A stretch of DNA of 64,000 nt from Thermocatellispora tengchongensis (GTDB taxonomy: Bacteria; Actinomycetota; Actinomycetes; Streptosporangiales; Streptosporangiaceae), in assembly GCF_014202315.1 (NCBI RefSeq), contig NZ_JACHGN010000005.1, positions 248,001 through 312,000 on the forward strand, given 5' to 3'. The stretch's first letter is position 1, and each line of letters begins with the position of its first letter. This document shows, piece after piece, positions 28,233 through 36,454 of the stretch. The position numbers were made by a program, and so were the translations under genes. The notes beneath the pieces were generated by a model, which was given only the letters and a program-made list of their open reading frames with translations, searched no databases and was not told the origin of the DNA.

Positions 28233-28781
28233 ATGCCATTCAGTCATGACATGGCGTACTCACTCGCCACCGTCGTGGAGCTCATCAACACCTCTCCCGC
28301 GACCGGTGGCGGCGAAGGACTTGCCGGCCTGGACCAGCTCGGCGAGTTCCTGCGCCAACGCCAGGTGAGCGGCGTCTCCGCGCTCGCCGAGAGCGACCTG
28401 GACCAGGTCCGGGCGCTGCGCGAGGCGTTCCACCGGGTCTTCACCGCACCCGACCTGGCCACCGCCGTGATCCGGCTCAACACGCTGCTGAGCGAGACCC
28501 GTATGACGCCGCGCCTGGTCGATCACGACGGCCATCCGTTGCACGTGCACTATTTCGCGCCGGGCGCCTCGGTGGCCGAGCACCTCGCCGCCGACTGCGG
28601 CATCGCCCTGGCCCACCTGATCGTCGAGGGCGAGTGGGAGCGGCTGCGCACCTGCTCGGCGCCCGACTGCGCCCGGGTCTTCGTTGACGAGTCGCGCAAC
28701 CGCTCGCGGGTCTACTGCGACAGCCGCACCTGCGGCAACCGCATGCACGTGGCCGCCTACCGCGCCCGCCGCCGCGCCTGA
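28233..28781 (+). CDS. CGNR zinc-finger regulator with ABATE (DUF1470) domain
   Basis: A 182-residue protein. The N-terminal ABATE domain (about 5-130, helical with VEHLAADCGIALAHLI-type helices) is followed by the zinc finger CSAPDCARVFVDESRNRSRVYC...CGNRMHVAAYRARRR, whose CGNR motif names the family. These are putative DNA-binding regulators. AGGAG precedes the ATG. It is divergent from an EamA exporter, which may be its target. The stop codon is the start of a 31-bp tandem repeat. Confidence 0.9.
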   Translation: MPFSHDMAYSLATVVELINTSPATGGGEGLAGLDQLGEFLRQRQVSGVSALAESDLDQVRALREAFHRVFTAPDLATAVIRLNTLLSETRMTPRLVDHDGHPLHVHYFAPGASVAEHLAADCGIALAHLIVEGEWERLRTCSAPDCARVFVDESRNRSRVYCDSRTCGNRMHVAAYRARRRA

Positions 28782-28995
28782 CGCCCCGGCCGCGAAGGGA
28801 CGCCGCCCCTGACGCCCGTCCGCGCCTCAGAGGTCACGCCTGACGCCCCGTCCCGCCCGGACGCCACATCTGACGCCCCGGCCGGGCCCCAGAAGTCACG
28901 TCCAACGCCCTGTCCCCGCCCCGACGCCACGTCCAACGCCCTGTGCCCGCCCCGACGCCACGCCTGACGCCCTGTGCCCGCCCGCCGCGACGCCC
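28777..28995. repeat. ~31-bp tandem repeat starting at the CGNR gene's stop codon
   Basis: About seven units with a period of 30-32 bases, each beginning (g)cctgacgcc or the variant tccaacgcc. The first contains the stop TGA of the CGNR gene (28779-28781). The clearest pair is cacgtccaacgccctgt followed by gcccgccccgacgc at 28897-28958. The rest of this 420-base intergenic region (28996-29202) has no gene; an AT-richer patch near 29080-29140 is the likely promoter of the next gene. Confidence 0.85.
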
Positions 28996-29202
28996 CGGAC
29001 AGCCCGGCCTCGCCCGGACGCCGTACACGCCCTCTGGAGGCCGCTCCGCCCACCCGCCCGGTCCCCGCGGCCACAGATACCCTGTTCGTTACTCTACGCA
29101 ACCATTTCCTTGCCTGCAGTATCGATCTCCTGCCTTGTGATCTGGGCCACACCGCGCGGAGACTCGGAGGGGTAGGAGTCGTCACGGCGGGGGGTGGTCC
29201 TC

Positions 29203-29643
29203 GTGCAGGAAGGGTTCAGCGCCCGCGAGACCTGGCCGTTCGAGTGCCTGCACTGTCTTCACGTCTGGCAGGAGGAGTACCTCGTCAGGAGGCAGTCCGA
29301 CGGGCACGGCAACGAAACGGTCGTCTGGCTGCGTTCGGAGGTTCCGGTGCAGCCCCCGTGGGCGGAGGCCGTCTGTCCGGAATGCGGTGACATCAGGGTG
29401 AAGTCGTTCCCGGCGGGCTACCTCGCCCACCACGCAGAGCTGCTGCCCGCGCCGCGGAAGCCGGGTGACGCGGCCCGGCCCCTGGACGCCGTGCCCGCCG
29501 GGAGGGCGGCGGGCGACGGGATCGGCGGGCCGCAGGGGCGGCGGGTGGTCACGCGGTTCCGCCTGCTGGCCGCGGTCGCGACCGCGGTCATCCTGGTGCT
29601 GGGCCTGGAGTTCTTCGAGATCGCCGTCGCCGCCTCACGCTGA
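29203..29643 (+). CDS. Zinc-ribbon membrane protein of unknown function
   Basis: About 146 residues. The N-terminal half has two cysteine pairs, FECLHCLHVW and VCPECGDIR, spaced like a zinc ribbon; a linker follows and a single C-terminal helix (VTRFRLLAAVATAVILVLGLEFFEI) would anchor it. The GTG at 29203 is chosen because GGGGG lies eight bases upstream; GTG 29194 is also in frame. Actinobacteria encode many such tail-anchored zinc ribbons without known function. It ends ten bases from the convergent uppS. Confidence 0.7.
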   Translation: MQEGFSARETWPFECLHCLHVWQEEYLVRRQSDGHGNETVVWLRSEVPVQPPWAEAVCPECGDIRVKSFPAGYLAHHAELLPAPRKPGDAARPLDAVPAGRAAGDGIGGPQGRRVVTRFRLLAAVATAVILVLGLEFFEIAVAASR

Positions 29644-29653
29644 GCCGCCGGCC

Positions 29654-30448
29654 TCAGCGCCTCTCCTCGCGCGGGAGCTGCTCGTTGGGCACCGCGCCGC
29701 CGTAACGGCGGTCGCGCTTGGCGAAGATCTCGCACGCCTCCCACAGGTCGCGCCGGTCGAAGTCGGGCCACAGCCGGTCCAGGAACACCATCTCGGCGTA
29801 CGCCGACTGCCACAGCAGGAAGTTGGAGAAGCGCTGCTCGCCCGAGGAGCGCACGAACAGGTCGACGTCGGGGATCTCGGGCTCGTCCAGGTAGCGGTGG
29901 AAGGCGCGCTCGTTCACCTTGTCCGGCCTGACCCGGCCCGCGGCGATGTCGGCGGCCAGCTTGACCGCGGCGTCCACGATCTCGGCGCGCCCGCCGTAGT
30001 TGACGCAGAACTGCAGGGTGAGCACGTCGTTGCCGCGGGTCATCTCCTCGGCGTCGCGCAGCTCCTTGATCACGCTCTTCCACAGCCGGCCCGGCCGCCC
30101 GGCCCACCGCACCCGTACGCCCATCGCGTTCAGCTCGTCGCGGCGGCGGCGGATCACGTCGCGGTTGAAGCCCATCAGGAAGCGCACCTCATCGGGCGAG
30201 CGCTTCCAGTTCTCGGTGGAGAAGGCGTAGGCCGACAGGTAGGGGATGCCCAGCTCGATCGCGCCCTCGATCACGTCGAACAGCGACGCCTCGCCCGCCT
30301 TGTGCCCCTCGGTGCGCGGCAGGTGGCGCAGCTTGGCCCAGCGGCCGTTGCCGTCCATCACGATCGCGACGTGCCGGGGCACCAGGTCGCGCGGGATGGG
30401 CGGCGGGGTCACCCCGGACGGGTGGGGGGACGGGGGACGGACGTTCAC
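29654..30448 (-). CDS. uppS: Isoprenyl transferase (undecaprenyl/decaprenyl diphosphate synthase, UppS)
   Basis: A 264-residue cis-prenyltransferase making the polyprenyl carrier for cell-wall synthesis. It has the catalytic [11 protein letters not shown] motif near 31-41, [20 protein letters not shown] near 75-88 and the C-terminal [20 protein letters not shown] signature. Its position after recO on the same strand is typical of actinobacteria; only 22 bases separate them, so they form an operon. Confidence 0.95.
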   Translation of the reverse strand: MNVRPPSPHPSGVTPPPIPRDLVPRHVAIVMDGNGRWAKLRHLPRTEGHKAGEASLFDVIEGAIELGIPYLSAYAFSTENWKRSPDEVRFLMGFNRDVIRRRRDELNAMGVRVRWAGRPGRLWKSVIKELRDAEEMTRGNDVLTLQFCVNYGGRAEIVDAAVKLAADIAAGRVRPDKVNERAFHRYLDEPEIPDVDLFVRSSGEQRFSNFLLWQSAYAEMVFLDRLWPDFDRRDLWEACEIFAKRDRRYGGAVPNEQLPREERR

Positions 30449-30470
30449 CGGTGAACTCCTTAGACGGGTG

Positions 30471-31199
30471 TCATACGCGCTCGACGTGCCGGAGAGAGCG
30501 TATGCCGTGTTCGAGGTGCCATTGCAGGTATGCGGCGACCAGGCCGCTGCACTCGGCCCGGTGGCGCGACTCGGAGGCGTCGGCGGCGGGCCAGTCGCCG
30601 CGCAGCAGTGCGATCATGAGCGCGATGGTCTCGGGGGCGGGCACGGCGGCGCCGGCCGGGCGGCAGGCGGCGCAGACCACGCCCCCGGCGACGATGGCGA
30701 ACGCGCGTACGGAGGTCGCCGAGCAGCGGGCGCAGGACTCCAGCGCGGGCGCCCACCCGGCCACGGCCAGCGAGCGCAGGAAGTAGGCGTCGAGCACCAG
30801 CCTGGCCTCGTGCTCGCCCTCCACGAGGGTGCGCAGCCCGCCGACCAGCAGCAGGAACTGGCGCAGCGCGGGCTCCTTCTCGCCCAGGGTGAGCCGGTCG
30901 GCGGTCTCCAGCATGGCGCTGCCCGCGGTGTACTTCGGGTAGTCGGCCGCCAGCGCCTCGCCGTAGGGGCGCAGGGTCTCGGCCTGGGTGATGACGTCGA
31001 GCGTGCGGCCGGTGTGCAACTGGAGATCGACGTGGGTGAACGGCTCCAGCCTGGCCCCGAACTTGGACGTGGTGCGGCGCACGCCCTTGGCCACGCCGCG
31101 GACCTTGCCGGTGCGCTTGGTGAGGATCGTGATGATCCGGTCGGCCTCGCCCAGCTTCTGCGTGCGGAGCACGACACCCTCATCACGGTAAAGACTCAC
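30471..31199 (-). CDS. recO: DNA repair protein RecO
   Basis: About 242 residues. The N-terminal OB fold reads [40 protein letters not shown]. The C-terminal helical domain has a zinc site with the cysteine pairs ESCARC and VVCAAC. RecO loads RecA on SSB-coated DNA with RecR. I choose the GTG at 31199 by family N-terminus; GTG 31205 and ATG 31220 are also in frame. No clear Shine-Dalgarno is visible, so a leaderless mRNA is possible. Confidence 0.93.
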   Translation of the reverse strand: MSLYRDEGVVLRTQKLGEADRIITILTKRTGKVRGVAKGVRRTTSKFGARLEPFTHVDLQLHTGRTLDVITQAETLRPYGEALAADYPKYTAGSAMLETADRLTLGEKEPALRQFLLLVGGLRTLVEGEHEARLVLDAYFLRSLAVAGWAPALESCARCSATSVRAFAIVAGGVVCAACRPAGAAVPAPETIALMIALLRGDWPAADASESRHRAECSGLVAAYLQWHLEHGIRSLRHVERV

Positions 31200-31281
31200 A
31201 CTCACCAGTCTAGGGAGCATCGCCGCCGGCTTCGCCGTAACCGTGCGTGACGGTACGTCGCGGATGAATCACGGGTAAACC

Positions 31282-31299
31282 TCAAGTGGATTTACTTGA
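31282..31299. promoter_or_regulatory. Inverted repeat in the recO/CDP-alcohol transferase divergent region
   Basis: TCAAGT-GGATTT-ACTTGA, set within outer ACCTCA and TGAGGT arms (31279-31310), is an AT-rich dyad reminiscent of MerR-family operators. It lies about 85 bases before the CDP-alcohol transferase start. The assignment is tentative. Confidence 0.35.
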
Positions 31300-31383
31300 C
31301 CATGAGGTCACTAGACTTTGGCGTCTGGCGGACCTCCTCCGCGCCATTGGTTCACTGCCACCGCACGTGCCCGAAAGGCTGTC

Positions 31384-32949
31384 ATGACCCGCGTGGTCCT
31401 GCTGGGATCCTCCCCCGGCCTCACTCCCCCCTCCGGCCGGCCGCTGCTCGCGGCGCTGCCGGGTTCTCCCACGGTCACCGGTCGCCTGTACGGCCAGCTC
31501 GCATCGCTGGACCCGAGGCCCACGACCATCGCCCGCGCCGCCGACGCCGACGAGTACCGCGGATATCCGGGCACGCTCGTCGAGACCGCCGATCTCGCCG
31601 GCGACCTGCGCGCCCTGGCCGACGCGATCGAGGACACGACGGAGAACCTGTTCATCCTCCCGGCCAACTCGCTGATCCACGACGAGCTGATCTACCAGAT
31701 CACCAAGTCCAAGCGCGGCGCCCTCGCCCTGGTCGCCAAGGAGCCCAAACCCACCGACGAGAACGGCGAGCGCGTCGTCGAGGAGGACTACGTCCCGATC
31801 GGCGAGGCGCTGCCCGAGATCGGCGACCACGTGCACGAGGACCTCATGGTCCGCGCCCGCGTCGGCAAGTCGCGCGTGGTCTCGGTCGGCTCGGCGTTCC
31901 ACGCGGTCACCCGGCCCAACGCCGTGCTGCTCGGCCCGCTCCACCTGCACGCCAAGCACGCGCCGACCCTGGCCGAGGCGGCGCGCGAGCTGGCCGGCAT
32001 GGCCCACCTGCTCGGCCCCGAGGACGACCTGGTCCAGCTCCTGGTGCTGTGCCTGGTGCGCCGGGGCGTCTCGGTCGGCATCCGGGGCCGCCGCGACCTG
32101 TTCTACGCCCGCATCACCTCCCAGGAGCGCGCCGACGAGGCGCTGGAGGTGATGGCCGGGATCAACGAGGACCGCGCCCGGCTGAACCACGCGGTCAAGG
32201 GCGCCGACGGCTTCTTCACCACGTTCTTCGTCAGCACCTACTCCCGGTTCATCGCGCGCTGGGCGGCCCGCCGCGGGCTGACCCCGAACCAGGTGACGCT
32301 GATCTCGATCTTCCTGGGCGTGGCGTCGGCGGCCTGCTTCGCCACCGGCACCCGCGCCGGGGCGGTCGCGGGCGCGGTGCTGATCTACTTCGCGTTCGTC
32401 TTCGACTGCGTGGACGGCCAGCTCGCCAGGTACGCCCGCAAGTTCGGCGTGCTGGGCGCCTGGCTCGACGCCACCTTCGACCGGTTCAAGGAGTACGTCG
32501 TCTTCGCCGGCCTGGCGATCGGCGCGGCGGTGGCCGGCCAGGGCGACGTGTGGACGCTGGCGCTGATCGCGCTGGCCGTGCAGTCGGTGCGCCACCTGCT
32601 CGACTTCTCCTTCGGCGCCGCGAACCGCCGCAAGCCACCCTCGCCGCTGCCGACGCTGGACCTGACGGTCAGCGCCGACACCGAGCTGCGCTCGGCGCTG
32701 GAGCAGCGCCGGGTGGCCCGGCGCACCGGCGTACGGGCGCTGCTGAAGATGTGGAGCAAGGCCGGCAGGTTCCGGCCCGTCCACTGGGCGCGCAAGATGA
32801 TCGTCTTCCCGATCGGCGAGCGGTTCGCCGCCATCGCGATCACCGCCGCGTTCTTCGAGCCGCGCATCACCTTCCTCACGCTCGTGATCTGGGGCTCCAT
32901 CGCCTTCGCCTACACCCTGACCGGACGTCTCATGAGGTCGCTCGCATGA
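31384..32949 (+). CDS. CDP-alcohol phosphatidyltransferase with N-terminal nucleotidyltransferase-like region
   Basis: 521 residues. The C-terminal half is a multispan CDP-alcohol phosphotransferase with the complete motif D-G-x2-A-R-x8-G-x3-D-x3-D (DCVDGQLARYARKFGVLGAWLDATFD), starting near residue 338. The N-terminal 270 residues are soluble (MTRVVLLGSSPGLTPPSGRP, ENLFILPANSLIHDEL, VSVGSAFHAVTRPN) and may be a degenerate nucleotidyltransferase region. This layout suggests synthesis of a special phospholipid or phosphopolyol, as in CTP:inositol-phosphate cytidylyltransferase fusions, but the head group is unknown. It overlaps the next gene by ATGA. Confidence 0.87.
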   Translation: MTRVVLLGSSPGLTPPSGRPLLAALPGSPTVTGRLYGQLASLDPRPTTIARAADADEYRGYPGTLVETADLAGDLRALADAIEDTTENLFILPANSLIHDELIYQITKSKRGALALVAKEPKPTDENGERVVEEDYVPIGEALPEIGDHVHEDLMVRARVGKSRVVSVGSAFHAVTRPNAVLLGPLHLHAKHAPTLAEAARELAGMAHLLGPEDDLVQLLVLCLVRRGVSVGIRGRRDLFYARITSQERADEALEVMAGINEDRARLNHAVKGADGFFTTFFVSTYSRFIARWAARRGLTPNQVTLISIFLGVASAACFATGTRAGAVAGAVLIYFAFVFDCVDGQLARYARKFGVLGAWLDATFDRFKEYVVFAGLAIGAAVAGQGDVWTLALIALAVQSVRHLLDFSFGAANRRKPPSPLPTLDLTVSADTELRSALEQRRVARRTGVRALLKMWSKAGRFRPVHWARKMIVFPIGERFAAIAITAAFFEPRITFLTLVIWGSIAFAYTLTGRLMRSLA

Positions 32950-33671
32950 TCACTCATCCCCAGACCACCCCGGTGCCGCTGCCCGACCCCGACGAGGAGC
33001 GGCGCAGGGTGCAGACCGCGCGCCTGCTCGCGTACCGCGACGACGGCCCGCTGGCCACCTGGCTGCGCGAGCGGATGGGGCCGGGGCTGCCCGCGGTGCC
33101 CGCCGCCCTGGCCGCCCTGCTCGCGGTCGCCGCGCTCGGCGTGAGCGGCGTGCTCGAACCGGGCCCGATCCTGCTCGTCCCGGCGCTGGTCATGGTGGCG
33201 CTCGTGGTGCCGACCTCGGCCCGCGACCACCTCGGCCGCTTCGACTGGCTGGTGCCCCCGCTGATCCGCGGCACCGAGTTCCTGGCCGTGCTGCTCATCG
33301 GCATCACCGCGGACGTGCCCAAGTGGCTGCTGTTCGTGCTGCTCTACGTCGTGGGCTACCACACCTACGACACCGTGTACCGCACCCGGCAGCGCATCTG
33401 GCCGCCCACGTGGGTGTTCCTGGCCGGCCTCGGCTGGGAGCTGCGCCTGCTGCTGATCGGCGCGGGCGCCGCGTTCGGCTGGGGCACCTGGGTGGTGGCC
33501 GCGCTCACGCTGTACCTGGGCGTGCTGTTCGCCGTCGAGAGCGTGACGAGCTGGGTCAGGCTGGACAAGGAGTCCGCGGTCGCCGACTCCGGCGACGACC
33601 TGGAGGCATCCCCGGAGGAGGTCCAGGAGCAGGCCACCGGCGAGGTGGAGGGCGAGGCCGAGCGCGTCTGA
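32946..33671 (+). CDS. Membrane protein of the DUF5941 type, partner of the CDP-alcohol transferase
   Basis: 241 residues with five or six hydrophobic helices between residues 48 and 215, basic loops (YRTRQRIWPPTW) and an acidic C-terminal tail (DDLEASPEEVQEQATGEVEGEAERV). The ATGA overlap with the transferase gene makes them translationally coupled and probably one complex or pathway. I recall Streptomyces proteins in which this region follows the same transferase; function is unproven. Confidence 0.75.
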   Translation: MITHPQTTPVPLPDPDEERRRVQTARLLAYRDDGPLATWLRERMGPGLPAVPAALAALLAVAALGVSGVLEPGPILLVPALVMVALVVPTSARDHLGRFDWLVPPLIRGTEFLAVLLIGITADVPKWLLFVLLYVVGYHTYDTVYRTRQRIWPPTWVFLAGLGWELRLLLIGAGAAFGWGTWVVAALTLYLGVLFAVESVTSWVRLDKESAVADSGDDLEASPEEVQEQATGEVEGEAERV

Positions 33672-33779
33672 CCGTCCTCGGCCCGGTCCTCGGCCGGGCC
33701 CCGCGTCGGTCCTCGGCAGGTCCTCGGCAGGTCCTCGATCGGCTCTCGATCGGCTCTCGGCCGGTCCTCGATTCGGCTC
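33672..33779. repeat. Irregular ggtcctcgg repeats after the DUF5941 gene
   Basis: Starting right at the stop codon, about eight copies of (c)ggtcctcgg or ggctctcgatc occur at 10-13-base intervals. This is less regular than the other arrays but again begins at a gene's 3' end. Confidence 0.7.
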
Positions 33780-33820
33780 ATGGCAGGGGGTCGCGTTTCG
33801 CACGCGGCCCCCTTTTCGGC

Positions 33821-33826
33821 TAATAC
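33821..33826 (+). promoter_or_regulatory. -10 element of the Lrp/AsnC gene
   Basis: TAATAC lies seven bases before the GTG start at 33834, in an AT-rich patch after CCCCCTTTTCGGC. No good -35 is visible. The spacing implies a leaderless transcript. Confidence 0.5.
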
Positions 33827-33833
33827 AGGCAAG

Positions 33834-34292
33834 GTGGAGTTGGATCGGCTGGATCGCGCCATCATCGGGGCGCTCATCGAGGACGCGCGTGCCACCTACG
33901 CCGAGATCGGGCACCGGGTCGGCCTGTCGGCCTCGGCGGTCAAGCGGCGGGTGGACCGGCTGCGCGACACGGGCGCGATCACCGGGTTCTCCGCGCGGGT
34001 CCAGCCGCGCGCGCTGGGCTGGACCACCGAGGCGTACGTGGAACTGTTCTGCCGCGGCAAGACCTCCCCGGCCGAGATCGGCCTGGCCGTCTCCCGGCAC
34101 CCCGAGGTGATCTCCGCGGCCACCGTCACCGGCGAGGCCGACGCGCTGCTGCACATCATGGCCACCGACATGCGGCACGTGGAGCAGGTGATCGAGCGCA
34201 TCGCCGCCGAGCCGTTCGTGGTCAGGACCAAGAGCGCGGTCGTCCTGACGCGGCTCATCGACGGCACCCCCATCTCGGCCCCCACGCCCTGA
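33834..34292 (+). CDS. Lrp/AsnC-family transcriptional regulator
   Basis: 152 residues. The N-terminal helix-turn-helix reads LDRAIIGALIEDARATYAEIGHRVGLSASAVKRRVDRL; the C-terminal RAM domain has VTGEADALLHIMATDMRHVEQVIERI and a final SAVVLTRLIDGTPI strand. The GTG at 33834 is chosen from the -10 spacing and family length; the frame is open 18 codons further. It precedes ddaH and rocD on the same strand, separated by 159 bases with two 14-bp repeats 31 bases apart, so it probably controls these amino-acid catabolic genes. Confidence 0.9.
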   Translation: MELDRLDRAIIGALIEDARATYAEIGHRVGLSASAVKRRVDRLRDTGAITGFSARVQPRALGWTTEAYVELFCRGKTSPAEIGLAVSRHPEVISAATVTGEADALLHIMATDMRHVEQVIERIAAEPFVVRTKSAVVLTRLIDGTPISAPTP

Positions 34293-34337
34293 GCAACGGA
34301 TCGGCGCCAAAGGGCCGAAGAACGCAACGGATCGGCG
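34293..34337. promoter_or_regulatory. Two direct repeats upstream of ddaH
   Basis: GCAACGGATCGGCG occurs at 34293-34306 and 34324-34337, exactly 31 bases or three helical turns apart, and GGCCGAAGA also occurs twice nearby. TAGGCT (near 34392) is a possible -10 for ddaH. The spacing suits a wrapped Lrp-type oligomer. The first copy starts right after the regulator's stop codon. Confidence 0.55.
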
Positions 34338-34451
34338 TGGGCGCGCAATGGGGAGAGCTGGCCGAAGACCGCGCGCGTTCCTAGGCTGATTGGCGTTTCC
34401 CCTCGTCAGCCGGGCTGTCCCGGTCATCGAGCCGTGCGCAAGGAGTGATAC

Positions 34452-35246
34452 ATGCGGTCCAGGCACTACCTGATGTGTCGGCCCGACTACTTCTCGATCG
34501 ACTACGCCATCAACCCCTGGATGGACCCGGCGGCCGGGGCCGACCGGGAGCTGGCGATCCGGCAGTGGGAGGCCCTGAAGTCCGCCTACGAGGAGCTCGG
34601 GCACACCGTCAGCCTCATCGACCCGGTCGAGGGGCTGCCCGACATGGTGTTCGCCGCCAACGGCGCCCTGGTCATCGACGGCCGGGTCTACGGCGCCCGC
34701 TTCACTCATCCCGAGCGGGCCGCCGAGGCGGAGGCGTACCTGTCCTGGTTCGCCGCCCGCGGCATGCCGGCGAAGGAGGCCGCCTTCACCAACGAGGGCG
34801 AGGGCGACTTCCTGGTCCTGGACGACATGGTGCTGGCGGGCACCGGGTTCCGCACCGAGATCGGCGCGCACAAGGAGGCGCAGGAGTACTTCGGCCGCCC
34901 GGTCGTCACGCTCCAGCTCGTCGATCCGCGCTACTACCACCTCGACACCGCGCTGTTCCCGCTCGACGGGCGCAACGTGGCCTACTTCCCCGGGGCGTTC
35001 TCGCCCGGCAGCCTGGAGGTGCTGCGCCGGCTGTTCCCGGACGCCGTCGTCGCCTCGGCCGCCGACGCGGCCGTGCTCGGGCTGAACGCGGTCAGCGACG
35101 GCCGTACGATCGTGGTCAACGCCGAGGCCGCCGACCTGCAGCTCGACCTCAAGCGCCGCGGGTACGAGGTGGTCCCGGTGGACATGTCCGAGCTGCGCAA
35201 GGCCGGCGGCGGCCCCAAGTGCTGCACCCTGGAGATCCGCTCATGA
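34452..35246 (+). CDS. ddaH: Dimethylarginine dimethylaminohydrolase (DDAH) family protein
   Basis: 264 residues of the pentein fold. Guanidine-binding segments LPDMVFAANGALVIDG and NEGEGDFLV, the catalytic His in YYHLDTALFPL near 165 and the catalytic Cys in [13 protein letters not shown] near 258 are present. DDAH converts N-methylated arginine to citrulline and dimethylamine; closely related enzymes act on arginine or other guanidines. A good AAGGAG precedes the ATG. It overlaps rocD by ATGA, linking it to ornithine use. Confidence 0.9.
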   Translation: MRSRHYLMCRPDYFSIDYAINPWMDPAAGADRELAIRQWEALKSAYEELGHTVSLIDPVEGLPDMVFAANGALVIDGRVYGARFTHPERAAEAEAYLSWFAARGMPAKEAAFTNEGEGDFLVLDDMVLAGTGFRTEIGAHKEAQEYFGRPVVTLQLVDPRYYHLDTALFPLDGRNVAYFPGAFSPGSLEVLRRLFPDAVVASAADAAVLGLNAVSDGRTIVVNAEAADLQLDLKRRGYEVVPVDMSELRKAGGGPKCCTLEIRS

Positions 35247-36454
35247 ACACGTCGTCCGAACTCATCGAGGTGAGCGAGCGGCGCAGCGCGCACAACTACC
35301 ACCCGCTGCCCGTGGTGATCCGCTCCGCCGAGGGCGCCTGGGTCACCGACGTGGAGGGCCGGCGCTACCTCGACTGCCTGGCGGGCTACTCCTCGCTCAA
35401 CTTCGGCCACGGCAACCCGCGGATCATCGCCGCGGCGCGCGAGCAGCTCGACCGGCTCACGCTGACCAGCCGGGCGTTCTTCCACGACCAGTTCGCGGCG
35501 TTCTGCTCGGGTCTGGGGGATCTCACCGGCAAGGACATGATCCTGCCGATGAACACCGGCGCCGAGGCCGTGGAGACCGCGATCAAGGTGGCCCGCAAGT
35601 GGGGCTACGAGGTCAAGGGCGTGCCCGAAGGACAGGCCACCATCATCGTGGCCGAGGGCAACTTCCACGGCCGCACCACCACGATCGTGAGCTTCTCCAC
35701 CGACCCCGACGCCCGCGGCGGCTTCGGCCCCTACACGCCCGGCTTCCGGGTGGTGAAGTACGGCTCGGCCGACGCGATCCGCGAGGCGATCGACGAGACC
35801 ACGGTGGCGGTGCTGATCGAGCCGATCCAGGGCGAGGCGGGCGTGCTGGTGCCGCCCGACGGCTACCTGCGCGAGGTGCGCGAGATCTGCACCGAGCGGC
35901 GGGTGCTGTTCGTCGCCGACGAGATCCAGTCGGGCCTGGGCCGCACCGGCCGTACGTTCGCCTGCGACCACGAGGGCGTGGTGCCCGACATGTACGTCAT
36001 GGGCAAGGCGCTCGGCGGCGGGGTCGTACCGGTGTCGGCCGTGGCCGCCGACGAGGACGTGCTGGGCGTGATCAAGCCCGGCCAGCACGGATCGACCTTC
36101 GGCGGCAACCCGCTGGCGTGCGCGGTCGGCATCGCGGTGCTCGACCTGCTGAGCACCGGTGAGTACCAGGCGCGGGCCGCGCGGCTGGGCAAGCTGCTGC
36201 ACGACCGGCTGCGCGGCCTGGTGGGCGAGGGCGTGGTCGAGGTGCGCGGCCGAGGCCTGTGGGCCGGCATCGACATCGACCCGGCGCTCGGCACCGGCCG
36301 GGCGTTCTGCGAGGCGTTGCTGCGGCGGGGCGTCCTGGCCAAGGACACCCACGGCTCGACCGTGCGCCTCGCGCCGCCGATCGTGGTCTCGGAGGACGAC
36401 CTGATGTGGGGGCTGGACCGCTTCACCGAGACCCTTCGCGAGCTGCGCGGCTGA
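35243..36454 (+). CDS. rocD: Ornithine--oxo-acid transaminase
   Basis: 403 residues, PLP fold type I class III. The PLP-binding Lys lies in [13 protein letters not shown] near residue 254. [42 protein letters not shown] and [13 protein letters not shown] are the family signatures, and the first-half [13 protein letters not shown] fits ornithine aminotransferase. It converts ornithine and 2-oxoglutarate into glutamate semialdehyde and glutamate. Translationally coupled with ddaH. Its last 32 bases overlap the convergent phosphatase gene. Confidence 0.93.
   Translation: MNTSSELIEVSERRSAHNYHPLPVVIRSAEGAWVTDVEGRRYLDCLAGYSSLNFGHGNPRIIAAAREQLDRLTLTSRAFFHDQFAAFCSGLGDLTGKDMILPMNTGAEAVETAIKVARKWGYEVKGVPEGQATIIVAEGNFHGRTTTIVSFSTDPDARGGFGPYTPGFRVVKYGSADAIREAIDETTVAVLIEPIQGEAGVLVPPDGYLREVREICTERRVLFVADEIQSGLGRTGRTFACDHEGVVPDMYVMGKALGGGVVPVSAVAADEDVLGVIKPGQHGSTFGGNPLACAVGIAVLDLLSTGEYQARAARLGKLLHDRLRGLVGEGVVEVRGRGLWAGIDIDPALGTGRAFCEALLRRGVLAKDTHGSTVRLAPPIVVSEDDLMWGLDRFTETLRELRG

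Noticed and set aside
28777-28995. CRISPR-like repeat-spacer pattern
   Set aside because: The period is about 31 with similarity across the whole unit and no distinct spacers.
31279-31310. SoxR operator upstream of the CDP-alcohol transferase
   Set aside because: One half matches ACCTCAAGT, but the spacing between halves is too wide for the standard SoxR box and promoter geometry is not convincing.
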